Shown one piece after another: positions 34,651 through 45,483 of a stretch of DNA of 64,000 nucleotides. A program made the translations under genes and the position numbers. The stretch is from the NCBI GenBank assembly GCA_001599595.1, contig BCHH01000005.1, positions 2,455,042 through 2,519,041 on the forward strand. The letters run 5' to 3'. Source of the DNA: Beverwykella pulmonaria. Its lineage: Eukaryota > Ascomycota > Dothideomycetes > Pleosporales > Melanommataceae. The notes below the pieces were generated by a model, which ran no database searches, was not told the origin of the DNA, and saw nothing but the letters and a program-made list of their open reading frames with translations. The stretch's first letter is position 1. Every line of letters begins with the position of its first letter.

Positions 34651-34745
34651 GCCGCACTTTCCCTACACTCTGTTATCCGAACCACCCATTCCCCATTCTC
34701 TGTTATCCGAACCACCCTTTCCCTATACTCTGTTATCCGAACCCA
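34651..34745. repeat. 30-bp tandem repeat, three copies
   Basis: Three copies of a unit containing CTCTGTTATCCGAACCAC start at 34668, 34698 and 34728, a regular 30-bp spacing, with variable CT-rich ends (CCCTACACT, CCCCATTCT, CCCTATACT). The repeat lies in the 3' region of the KH gene. Unit period and order are clear; function unknown. Confidence 0.75.
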
Positions 34746-35988
34746 CTCTTTCCCCCTTTCGATAGCCACCAACTACGTCTCTCCTCCGGGCGATCCTCCT
34801 ATACCTCTCATCACTCATCACCTCCGTTGGGGGACTCGAGAATATAGCTGCAGTTGGCAGACCCTGTTTTCTACTAGCTTGTGTAGAGTAAGAATGCGAT
34901 TGGGGCGAGGCTCATCATTCATTTTGTGCACTATGTGTTCTTATGCCCGGGGCAATGTTAGCGATCACCAAGCGATTTCAGGTGGAGAGCGAAGGGATTG
35001 ACCTTGACATGGAAAGCCCAGCTGTATCTGCCAGCAGGCCATCGACGTCTTGTGGTCTGCACTATGAAACCCTATCGTATCCGCCAAGAGGTCTTTTCCA
35101 TCTCTTGTACATTCTAGCAGACTGGGTTCTGTTCTTCACCTTTTAAGTATTAATATATAGTATTCCTCTCTCTTCTTGTGTCTAAGAAGAATTTCGGGGC
35201 TGGCACACAGATTCAGGTCGAGAGCAAAATTTGCGCTGTTGTGGTGCAAGGCAATGGCGGAAAATAATGACCATAGCCGCGAAGCCACCGAGGTGAAAGA
35301 CGTGAAGGTATTGTTCCCTACTATTTGGATCTATTGTGGTCAGATTTCGGATGGGGCCTTTTCTTCTCAATCCTCTTAACCCTTTGGTCTTCTTCGCCTT
35401 CTGACCTTTCTGAATTTATTCCTTCCACGACCACCATACCCACAGGCGCTATGCCGTCTGTGAGCGTTACCAATTTGCGAGGCAAGACCACCCCACCCTC
35501 GACCCACAGAACAAACACGTGACAGCCCGCGCGCCACCCCTAGCCAAGTTCCTACACTCGCCAAAAAAACTACGGATGGTGTCTTGTTAAGCTCAGGACG
35601 CGACTATGATCTCCAAATTGCAGAGATTATTCACCATTGCCGCGAGTATGTGCTTGACACGACCCTCGCCGTGGTATCAACCAAACGCCCAGACGACGCC
35701 CTGAATCACCAAACGCATGCAGGTGGCCACCAAACACGGCCGCAAGACGGCACAATCTGGGAGGCTAAGAAGAGTTCTGAAAGCAGGAATCCCGTAATAG
35801 ACGCTGGGAATGGCGCCCATGTCTTCTGTGGGTCACTCCTTCCTCTTCGAAATCGGCCAAGACGCTAATGAGACGTTGGTGGCATCTGCGAAGCTGCCTA
35901 TACATCATTCAAGATTTCTTGCTCAGGATGTTGGTCATTGAGTTGAAAGATGAGCAAGCGATGATGTTATTTCTTGGGATTATTTAGG

Positions 35989-36447
35989 ATGGTCTATAGC
36001 ATGTTGGTGAACAAAGGCAGTTGTATGTTTCGTCCTCTATTGGTAGCCAGCATCGTGGTCATTGTGGATTTGCTGTTGACATCCTCAGATGAACAGCTCT
36101 GTATTGTAACCTATCTGCATCCCATTTCAAGAACCATGCCTATTTTATTGCAAGCATTTCACGGATGGAACTTGGCGTATGTGACGCACTACATGGCCGT
36201 GAACAGCAACTTCAAAATACTCAAGGAATCATCGGCAATCGGTTCCATTCTCTCGTCTATCTCAGGAGATCGATTGCGCAGAATCTATAGCATAGTCGCT
36301 CCCGCTCTCACGACAGGAATAGACGGTGGTGAGGTTAAGCTCTCGGAACGCGATTCCGACTTCCGAGATGAGGCTGAGGAAGGCGCGGACGGCGCCGCAC
36401 TGACCACATCTAGCCAACCCCCGAATGATGACACCTGTAACTTTTGA
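35989..36447 (+). CDS. Weak open frame, unrecognised
   Basis: From an internal ATG (35989) about 152 codons stay open, with a hydrophobic N-terminal segment (LLVASIVVIVDLLL) and a polar tail. No family and no splice evidence. It may be chance, since it lies directly in the HUT1 promoter region. Confidence 0.2.
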   Translation: MVYSMLVNKGSCMFRPLLVASIVVIVDLLLTSSDEQLCIVTYLHPISRTMPILLQAFHGWNLAYVTHYMAVNSNFKILKESSAIGSILSSISGDRLRRIYSIVAPALTTGIDGGEVKLSERDSDFRDEAEEGADGAALTTSSQPPNDDTCNF

Positions 36448-36626
36448 CCGCGCCCAAGGCAATATAAGCCTCAGTCCCACGACTCGTTGTTCGCACTTCA
36501 CGACCCTTCTTGACCTGATGGAGAGGTGAATGCGAATCGACTTTCTCTCCTCGCACTTTTCGCAACTGACCGAGTCGCTCGTTCACACCCGCGCTATAAT
36601 TTCCATATCTGACTTCAAGACTCCAA

Positions 36627-37933
36627 ATGGCGCGCTCCAAGCCGCCGGCGACTGTCCGCCGCACGCCCTCTGAGACGTTCAAGCATGCCAATGGCAAGTC
36701 GCACGCCCTCAACAACGTCATCGACACCGTGGAGAAGGAGATCGAGGAGGTGGCCGAGGCGCACGCCCGACACCCGGTGGAGCAAAAGCAGGCAGGCTTG
36801 GTGACGCTGGTGATATGCGTCGGGGGCATCTACGCCAGCTTGTGCGCTCCCCAGCCGCCCTCCAGGCAGCGGATGCTAACAGCGCGAACAGTCTCTCCTG
36901 GGCGGTGCTCCAAGAGCGCATCACCACCACGCCCTACGGCCCGAAGCACTCGCGCTTCACCTATTCCATCTTCCTCAACACCATCCAGTCCGCCTTCGCC
37001 GCGCTGACGGGCTACATGTACCTCCTCGCGTCTGCCCCCAGGTCCCGCACCACGGGCGCGCGCCGCATCCCGCCCATATTCCCCTCGGCCTCCATCATCC
37101 AGCCGCTGCTCCTGATCGCCGTCACGTCCTCGCTGGCCAGCCCCTTTGGATACGCGAGCCTCAAGCACATCGACTACGTGACCTTCATCCTGGCCAAGAG
37201 CTGCAAGCTGCTGCCCGTCATGTTCCTGCACATCTCGCTGTTCCAGAAGCGATATCCCCTCTACAAGTACGCCGTCATCGGGTGCGTGACCCTGGGCGTC
37301 GCCATCTTCACCCTGCACAACCCGTCCACCGCGAAGAAGGCCGCGAAGAAGGCCGGCTCCGCCAGCGCAGACGCCTCCAAGACCCTGGGCCTGTTCCTGC
37401 TCGGCGTCAACCTGCTCTTCGACGGCCTCACCAACACCGTCCAGGACAACATCTTCACCAAGTTCAAGGGCTTCACCGGCCCCCAGATGATGTGCGCGCA
37501 GAACATCATGTCCACCGCCCTCACCGTCGCCTACCTCCTGCTCTCCCCGTACTTCGCCAACACCGCGCTCGGCGCCTGGGTCGGCCTGGCCCCGACCTCC
37601 GGCGGCGAGCTCCAAGACGCCCTCCACTTCGTGACCACGTACCCCGCCGTGGGCTGGGACGTGCTCGGCTTTGCGGCGTGCGGCGCCGTCGGCCAGGTCT
37701 TCATCTTCCACACCTTGGCCCACTTCTCGTCGCTGCTGCTGGTTACCGTCACCGTAACGCGGAAGATGCTGACCATGCTTATGAGCGTCGTGGTGTTTGG
37801 GCATCAGGTCACGCAGATGCAGTGGTTGGGCGTGGGGCTCGTGTTTGGCGGCATTGGCGCCGAGGCCATGTTCACGAGGAGGGAGAAGAAGGCCAAGGAG
37901 GCCGCGAAGAAACGGGGGAAGAAGGGACAGTGA
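36627..37933 (+). CDS. hut1: UDP-galactose transporter homologue 1 (UAA family)
   Basis: Two exons, 36627-36841 and 36892-37933, encode 418 residues. The 50-nt intron falls inside the conserved GGIYASFLSWAVLQERITTT, which is completed only on splicing, supporting the model. Family features include ~10 hydrophobic segments, SLKHIDYVTFILAKSCKLLP, QDNIFTKFKGFTGPQMMCAQN and LVTVTVTRKMLTMLMSVVVF. The C-terminus is Lys-rich (KKAKEAAKKRGKKGQ), compatible with ER retention. HUT1/SLC35B1 proteins lie in the ER membrane; animal SLC35B1 is reported as an ATP/ADP exchanger, so the 'UDP-galactose' name may not be the true substrate. The N-terminal 60 residues are a variable cytosolic extension. Confidence 0.95.
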
Positions 37934-39759
37934 GGCCTAGAAATTCTCAAGAGGGGGTGGGGGGTTTGGGCGGAATTGGACTGCATTTGCATTTTCACCT
38001 GCATAGGAAGGAAGACGGAAAGGCGTACACAGACTGTGTTTTTTCTGTAGCATATAGGGCTATACCCAGTAGAGAGCATAGCGAATTGATTCTGTAACTT
38101 GAGCCCTGGTACTTCTACTGTGGCGCACCCGCATCCATCGATACCCCAAAGCCGCTGTCGACAACGCCAAGACTGACCTCGCTTCACCTCTGGCCTGCGC
38201 CTTCTTCCTCACCACCAACACCCTCCACATCACGATGCAAGCCAACCATGGAGGTTCCAACTGGCAGCCACCTGGCTATCAAGGCCACACGGGTCCTCTA
38301 GGCCCGCCCCATAAATCATCCTCCCACATATTCAGTTCACTAGCACCCTCTGCAGTCCCGGCGTTTACGCCCCCCTTCCCGCGAAGGAGAGCAAGAACTG
38401 TTGCAGAAGCTGGAAACTTACACAGCGGGAGTTCATGGTTATATCAGCGGGCAGTCACTGGTTTGAAGCAGGTGTGACCTGCTCCTTGTACAGATTGCGC
38501 AGCTGGTTATTATGACTTATGGAAGCGGTGCTGCGAGCAAAATACGAGGTACTAACAGCGGACTGGCGAGATTAGGTTTCGCCATCTTCGCTAGAATACA
38601 AAGACGCTGCAGAAGCCGGTACGGTAGAAATCTGGCCTGGCACGTCCTCAGGCGAAAGAGCAGATGCCAGTGCAACAGTCTGGCTCAGTAGACTCGGACG
38701 CTCCCGCACCCCAAGACCAGACTGTGTCAGCGTCGGGCATTACACCACGTCCTATGCCCTTCGACAGAGTTCACAGGGACACTGCTAACTGGTCTGGTGG
38801 CTAGTTGGGTAAGAGAAAGCGAAAAGATCATACCTGCGTAGACACAACCCAGAATATATGATGGCAGCATGTAGTGGATCCCAGACAAGAGACGCCACTC
38901 AAGCGAAGGCGACCGAGGTTAGAAACGCCCTCGTTTACCTCCGGATTATCCAGAGGCCGGATATAAAAGCATTCCACGGGCGTACTTTGACGGCTCGACA
39001 TTCATCCGGCAGAGAAGTGAGGAATCGGAGGACAGCAAAGCTCAATAGATTCGGTGTGTGGGAAAAGGTCCATGAGAAGTATAGCTCCTCCGTATTGTTC
39101 CCATGTAATTCTTACATTAGCTTGTCCGGTAAAGATGCAGTGTGGAAGCAGAGCTGTTGGTATTCCCAAATAGGAAAGGTGTGCCTGCTACGCCAACAGG
39201 AACCTCGGGAACTCACCACAAGCTGCTACTTTTCCACCCTTATATCTCTCTTTCAAGAATGCGCAGTCAACTCGTATCTGCGTAGCTGAGCCCCTCGTTA
39301 GCGGTTGAGCGCGGCGGTCGTCAGACTTCACAGCCGCCTGGCACCCTATGACCCACACCTTTCCCCTTGTACAGAACAACTGACGAGAGCGCCCTTGATC
39401 GTCCAGGCTTCGAAAGAGGCCATGCACTGGACCACACCTCCAACCTGATACTTGCGATTGGACCTTGATGTCTGAATACGCGTCTGCGATTGTGTCAGCG
39501 TTATCGCGTCAAGCTATTGGCGAGCCTGAGGGCCTTTGTCAAGGCGCACCGCGACGCCACGTCCACCCTAGTGTCCAAATAAGCCTTGCCTGCGCCGCTA
39601 GCCTCTTTGACCCAACTACTCTTTCCGGGGTAGACAAGGCGTTGTGGAATACTTCCGACTCATGCTCTCTTCTTGTTAAATAGTCCTTCCCTCGTTTCTT
39701 CTTCGCCTCCACAAGCTATTATCTTCTCTCAGTCCTCTATCAATATCCTGCTATCCACC
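37934..39759. other. Intergenic with possible coding relic
   Basis: About 1.8 kb. Between 38235 and 38790 protein-like stretches appear in changing frames (REGEQELLQKLETYTAGVHG; EYKDAAEAGTVEIWPGTSSG), which may be a decayed gene. The rest, including a 143-codon frame at 38858-39289, shows no domain. Confidence 0.35.
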
Positions 39760-42174
39760 ATGGGGGGAGTCAATCCGACTCCCGCACACTCTCGCCGCGC
39801 CGTGCTGGCCAAAGACGAATCTGCCCTGCCGCCGCCATATAGCTCTCAGCCCCCCACAGACGGAGCGTCTTTCTCAAACGTTGAAGCCGGAGCGACACCA
39901 GAGGTGCGCTCGGTACTGGAGAACCTGGATTTCAAACCCAGCCCTTTGGAATTACCGACCACGACAGAGTGTACCGTGCATCTGAAGCTGCTGCATGCAT
40001 TTTCGAAGCTGCGCCATGATGTCGGGAACCAGCAGGGTCTTTATGGAATCGACCTTGGGAAAGCCGATGATGCAGTAGTGGACGCTCAACCTGGAGGCGA
40101 TAGCCATCAACCGGATGGCGTGCATGAAGAAGATATCGCGAAAACGATCCGTCCGCACGCTCTCACCGAAGAAGAGAAAGAAAGGGCGGCACTTGCAGAA
40201 CGCATACGAGAGAAGAGATGGTCCGTCTTCGTCACCCAAGCTGCAGATCGATTCGAGAAATGGTGGAACTCGCTATCGGCAAGAGCCAGCCCGTCTTCCC
40301 TTCCACTTACAACGTCCGACTTTGAATCGCCAGCTACACTCAACTTTCACAATCCTTTTCAGCCTGGCTTGCCTGGCCTGGATGATACTATCAACACTAT
40401 TCTACCTCCTCTGGACGTCCTCATGGTATGGCACTCGTACATGCTGAATCCAAGGGCTTACTTCGAGGACTGCATGAGGCTGTCACGACATGTGCTCTGG
40501 AGGACTGCGTTCCCTTGGAAAGCAATACACGAGGCTATCGACAACGAGACATTTGCGTACAATCCCCCGAGGGTGGCCATGGACAATTTCGCGCAGTTGC
40601 CCGGTATTCCATGGGACAGCGCAGAAGACTATAGGGGAAAGCAAGTATCATGCCCCAAATGCCTACGGGACGTCCTGGTGCCGTGGACTCGTCCTCCCAT
40701 AATAACAGGTCCGGAAGCTATTCAGGCCTACCTCTCCAGTGACACTGGCTTTGCGGGCCAGAACTTCCAGCAAGCCTGTCCGAAGTGTGACTTTGTGATC
40801 ACCCATGAGAAGCTGCGCGTCGGAAAATTCATAAACGACGCTAAAGCATTGTTGGACAGCAAGCGGCCTCTCCCTGGCACGGTTCTCGGTTCTGCAGGCT
40901 GGCCAGAAGCTACAGCAGCGAAGAAGAAACTCGGAACGCATGACCCATTCTTTCCCAATCGCATGGTAGAGCTGCTATCGCAATTCAGTCCCTCAACGCT
41001 TCGTAACTGTATCGGAGAGCTCTCTATCGAGGTGCTGAAATCTCAAATCGAGGGTGTGATGAAGTCTTCTTACCAGATTCAGATCGTCAACGCTGATCAG
41101 TATAAGCCAACTTTGATCGCGAAGGATAGTAAGATTGCGGTCCGGAAATGGCTAAGCCATTACTGGGACAACTCGAGCCCATTCGCATTAGACCTCGTGG
41201 GCGCTGTGATGCGGCAAGGAACCTTTGTATTGAAGATGCGTAAGATGGATTGGCTACACAGCCCAGCAGCAATAACAACGATGCAGCGGCTGATTGTCAA
41301 ATACTATCGGTTTATCCGAATTATTGCAGACAATCCAAAGAAGACTGCTGTGCCGACGTTGGATGTGGATCTGGCTTGGGTGAGTTACCATATAAACTCG
41401 TCTTACTTCTAAACACCATACTAATGAGACTAGCATACCCACCAGCTCAATCCAAAATTGTATTCGACATACACCACTGCTGAATGCAAAAAGTTCCTAA
41501 ATCACGACGACAAGATCCCTGAGACATCACTCAACACCTATTTCCAATGGACCTCAACGCAATACGAGAAGAAATACGGACAACCCTACTCTGAATGCGC
41601 ATGCTGGTACTGTGAATGCACGCGCGAGCCTCTCCGCTCATCCTTCACCAACCGTATCAACCCGCTCAAATCATCAAAGCAATACGACATCGACGTCATC
41701 ACCGAGAAGGGCCTTCCCAAGGACCCTGCCATCGGCCCACACATCTCGGCACACAACGCAATTTTAGGAGCGTCCACCAGCAATGAGGCGCTCCACCGCC
41801 GTCGCGAACTCGAGAAAGTGGACCTACAGTACGCTAAGGTCTGCAAACGTTACCAGAAGAAGAAGAAGGGAGATGCAATCCCGGCTAGAGAGACCGATGC
41901 GTATATCTACGGCGCATATGGCTATCCGATGTACTACCCAACATATGTGCCGTACTATGCTACTGGTGCAGGAGGATGCGGGGGATGCGGGGGAGGTGGT
42001 TGCGGAGGGGGAGGATGTGCGGCAGGTACTTGCGCTGGTAGTACCAGCTTGGGAGCCTGTTCTACGGGCGCAGGGGCGCCTGGGTGTGCGGGTAGCTGTG
42101 GAGGTGGTGGGTCTGCGAGTGGAGGCTGTGGAGGCGGTTGTGGTGGTGGCGGCGGTTGCGGGGGATGTGGTTGA
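39760..42174 (+). CDS. Glycine-rich-domain protein (GRDP/DUF1399 type) with Cys/Gly tail
   Basis: Exons 39760-41379 and 41434-42174 encode 786 residues. The GRDP signature occurs twice: LDVLMVWHSYMLNP (about residue 220) and LDVDLAWHTHQLNP (about 538), the second split exactly by the intron. In between are two CxxC pairs (CPKCLRDVL and CPKCDFVITH) compatible with a zinc site. After the second signature come YSECACWYCECTRE, a basic linker, a Tyr-rich segment (YGAYGYPMYYPTY) and a 75-residue tail of Gly-Cys repeats (GGCGGGCGGGGGCGGCG). Plant GRDPs act in stress and development; fungal ones are widespread but unstudied. No signal peptide or membrane segment is seen. The Cys-rich tail could bind metal or form disulfides, as inference. 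Confidence 0.93.
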
Positions 42175-42642
42175 ATGAATTTAGTTTGGTCAAGTTTGCG
42201 TTCGGTCTCTCTATTCCTACCTTCTCCCATATATATATACCTATCATTATCTTATAACGTTACTGGGTTGCGCAAACCCTTCGGCTCCCCTCTTGTGCGA
42301 CTTTTGGGCTCTCAACTGTCAAGAAGCCCCTTCAATTCTGCCCGAACGCCTTACATATACTCAATTGCACGCCTTCTTGCAGAAAAAAAATATTCGATGT
42401 CTCATAAGACAACACTCCCTGAAACGCCAAGCCGCGGCTCAGCACGAGAAGGATCGCAGGTTGCCTAATCTGGCGGTTCTTTGCCACATGCGAGCAGCAA
42501 CAGGCAACCATATAAACACTCCCATCCCCTCACAGTCTTCTTTCTCTTCTCTTCTCTTCTCTCCCCCACCGTTCACTCACGCGCTCAGACTCAGCTCTCT
42601 CCACCTCAACCTCAACCTGCAAGTCTCTCTCCCTCCACCACA
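42175..42642. other. Short intergenic, promoter of membrane protein
   Basis: 468 bp with a TATA-like site at 42511 and a CT-rich leader (TTCTCTTCTCTTCTC near 42545) before the next start. No gene is seen. Confidence 0.45.
42511..42516 (+). promoter_or_regulatory. Candidate TATA box of small membrane protein
   Basis: TATAAA in the context ACCATATAAACACTC, 132 nt before the ATG at 42643, followed by a CT-rich tract. Sequence match only. Confidence 0.4.
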
Positions 42643-43248
42643 ATGGCGCGCACCCCTACCCCCCCGTCCTCCGTCCTCCGCCGCCAAATCTCCTCCCTCC
42701 CGCTCATAATACTGCTTTGGACCGCTGCCATGCCCTTCTCGCCTATCTCCTGGCTGCTCGGCGGTTTCGACGGCGCGCACGTCGTCGACCGCTTCGTCGC
42801 CGGCCTCGCACTGCTCTGCGCGTGCTATTTCCAATTCAAAGCCTCCTGTCTTACCCATCCGATTGCGGTCGCGATCCCCAACCCGCTGGCCCCCGCCCAG
42901 GAACCGTATATCTGGAATGGGCGCGTGCGGTATCGGAATCCGGATGCGGATAAGAAGGCCGAGATCGTGTTTTATTATCATCCTGAGAAGTACTGGACGT
43001 ACGCTGCTGCGGAGGCTGGAATGTTGTTGGTGGCGGAGTTTGGGGGCGTGGAACTTGTTAGGCGGGCGGTAGTACTAGGGGTTGTAGGGGCTCTCTGGGC
43101 GGTGGGCTGGATGATTACGCCGCAGAGTACGAAGATGTGGGCGTGGGGACACATTAAAGTATTTTGGTTCTTCATTGTTTGGGATCTGATTAGGGATATT
43201 GGATTCGGAGGCGGTGGTGGGGGGAGGGGGAGGCGGCGGAGGGGCTAG
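42643..43248 (+). CDS. Small multi-pass membrane protein, unrecognised
   Basis: Single exon, 201 residues, CAACATGG-like start context after a CT-rich leader. Hydrophobic segments near residues 20-36, 48-66, 122-160 and 165-185 suggest about four membrane passes. A polar loop (AQEPYIWNGRVRYRNPDADK) lies in the middle and the C-terminus is Gly/Arg-rich. The pattern PYIWNGRVRY before a charged loop is distinctive, but I do not recognise the family. Other small fungal hypothetical membrane proteins have this size. Function unknown. Confidence 0.72.
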   Translation: MARTPTPPSSVLRRQISSLPLIILLWTAAMPFSPISWLLGGFDGAHVVDRFVAGLALLCACYFQFKASCLTHPIAVAIPNPLAPAQEPYIWNGRVRYRNPDADKKAEIVFYYHPEKYWTYAAAEAGMLLVAEFGGVELVRRAVVLGVVGALWAVGWMITPQSTKMWAWGHIKVFWFFIVWDLIRDIGFGGGGGGRGRRRRG

Positions 43249-45483
43249 ATGGGAGGGACAGACTTATTTCAAATAGTAAGGGCTGCCCACGGAAGAACCT
43301 GGATATGTTATAGCGCGGAGAGGAACGGTAGAGCAGACAGAGGATAAAATGGAAATGAACATGCAAAAGATACAGACCTCTTCCTATAAATCTGTGAAGA
43401 TTTACATTTTAGCTGCCAGAAAGAGCGCGGTTGCGAGGTATAAGGCTGGACAAATAGCATTCAACGCCGATTTTGGCATCCTACGCGAATCCCGGCTTGA
43501 GATCGGATGGATGAAGTTGTCCTGTACAGAAGTGTTGCGTTCTTTCGGGAAAGCGCACCTACGACTGTCAACAACAATCCGTCCGCAAATCGCGGACATC
43601 GCAATCGCAATCGCACATCCTAGCAACAACTAGGATGTATTTGATACAGCCGACTTAGGGCAAGATGGTCAGAACTTCACGATAGGAAGAGCAAGTTTGC
43701 GGAACTGCCGGATTTATGATTGCTGATCCATTGCTTGTGTTCCTGGGCTGCGTCGCAAGCTTTATGTAGGGTTTGGCGTCTTGCAGGTTGCAGGTTGCAG
43801 GTTGCGTTGTGGCTATGCTGCGCCTCGACATCAACCAACCTTGCTGACAGCTTCCTTATCTAGCAATCGCTCTGAATTCGGTTTGAATGTGAAGCGAGGT
43901 TGAAATAGGAAGTCGATGAAGATATTGTTTATGTCTCCGTTAACTAACCGTGGTGTTGAGCTGGACGAATCAGACGATAAGCTGTCAGCCGGAAAGAGAG
44001 CAAACCGAGGGCTGTGCAATGGTAAGGATTGGCGTCAGCAGAAATGGGTTCTTTGTCGTGAAGACAAGCTTTGAGGGGACGCCTCTGCCGTTCTCGTCTT
44101 TCATGATGAGAGTATTTTGTTGCGCAGAAAGAGCTGCACAGCTGAAAGGCATGCTCCATGTATTCTTAGAAGTTGCAGATGCCGGTTGTCGATTATTGGC
44201 TGCTATGTTTGGAGCAAAGAACGTTGAACAGTATATCCCAAACGTTATTTGAGAGACGATGATTGATGTCATCGTATCTGAGAGAAGCACGGCTTGATCA
44301 AGGGAAACCCGTCAGGCAAAGGATTGTCAGCGGAGAACCGATCGGCTAACAACAGGAAGGATGACTAGACGGGCCAGCCATCTTCGGGGAATTAGACCAG
44401 TCCCGACCGCATACCTGATGGGGACATCAGTCTTCTTTTGCTAGCGCTGTGAAAACGACGTTATTTTGCTAGAAACAATCATGGTGGTGACGCGTCGCTA
44501 GGGCCAAGACGCTGCTGTCATCCGGTTGCTGCTCTCCACGCTTGCCTTGCGCAGTATCCGCCTATGGCATCTCTCCCGATGAGGTCAGAGAAGCACTGGA
44601 CATAAGACCGGGCAGGTGGAGGTGACGAATCCAACAGCGGTCAAAGTCGGACAACTGCCGACGAGAAGGCAATTCCACTTGTCGGCCCCGAATGTCTTGG
44701 TGGACGACCACACCCAGCGCGGAGGCTGGAACACGCCAGGCGCCCTGGTAGTAAGTCGGCAAGTCGGGACTTGGGCCCTGCGCAAAGCTGAGTGCGGTGC
44801 GACGGTGCTGCAGCGCTGACTGTCGAGGAAGCGTGGTGTTGAGGGGCTATCTTCCGGCTCTCAACCTGAAACGCACGCGGCGATCGACCGGCCAAGCAGA
44901 TCACAGTCCCCTTTCTGGGTCCTCCCCGTGAACCCAGCACTTCAAAGGCGGTATGCGGGCGTCGTGATTCGTTGTCTGCACGGCCGCTTCTTTGTCGTGG
45001 TGCTCCGCCTCCACCACGTCGAAGCCCAGCACGCCCAGCACGCCGAGCTGGCACCCCTCTTGTCTTTCGATAAGCCGTGTGAAGCCTCATAGGCCGCCTG
45101 CATGCATTTGCGCCTCAGGGCTGTCATGACGCGTGTGTGTCTGCTCGGCTCCCCGCCCTGACTGCATGCTCGAAGCAGAAACATGTCACCGTTAGACTAT
45201 AGTACTACCCACCTATCCATGTCGTCTGCTGCAGTACATGTTATATCCAACTAGTCGCCCCGTAGTGGAAGACACTACATATAATTCCAGGCCGATCCAA
45301 CTCCGTGCGCCCTAATCTTAATCTCCTCCCCAGAACGAACGCCTCCCGAGCCCGGCTTCGTAAACCGAGATTCGTATATAGAATTGGCGAACCCCTTCCC
45401 CGATCCAACGTCGACTGGCTTTTTCAGCTCGCAGCGTCCAGGCTCTTCAGCAATTCCTTTGTTTTCGCAGGCACAGTCTCAGC
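43249..45483. other. Intergenic, no gene recognised
   Basis: About 2.2 kb. It contains a short 7-bp tandem run (TTGCAGG, about 3.5 copies at 43781-43805) and open frames up to 149 codons of low character. No RNA gene is seen. Confidence 0.4.

Larger units (their letters stand above)
34166..36626. other. Intergenic with 30-bp tandem repeat
   Basis: About 2.5 kb between the KH and HUT1 genes. It holds a CT-rich zone, the tandem repeat at 34651-34745 and a weak open frame at 35989-36447. No gene is recognised with confidence. Confidence 0.45.

Noticed and set aside
36830..37804. 324-codon minus-strand frame opposite the HUT1 gene
   Set aside because: Shadow of a GC-rich coding region: Glu/Gly/Asp-rich composition with no domain, while the plus strand gives a clear transporter.
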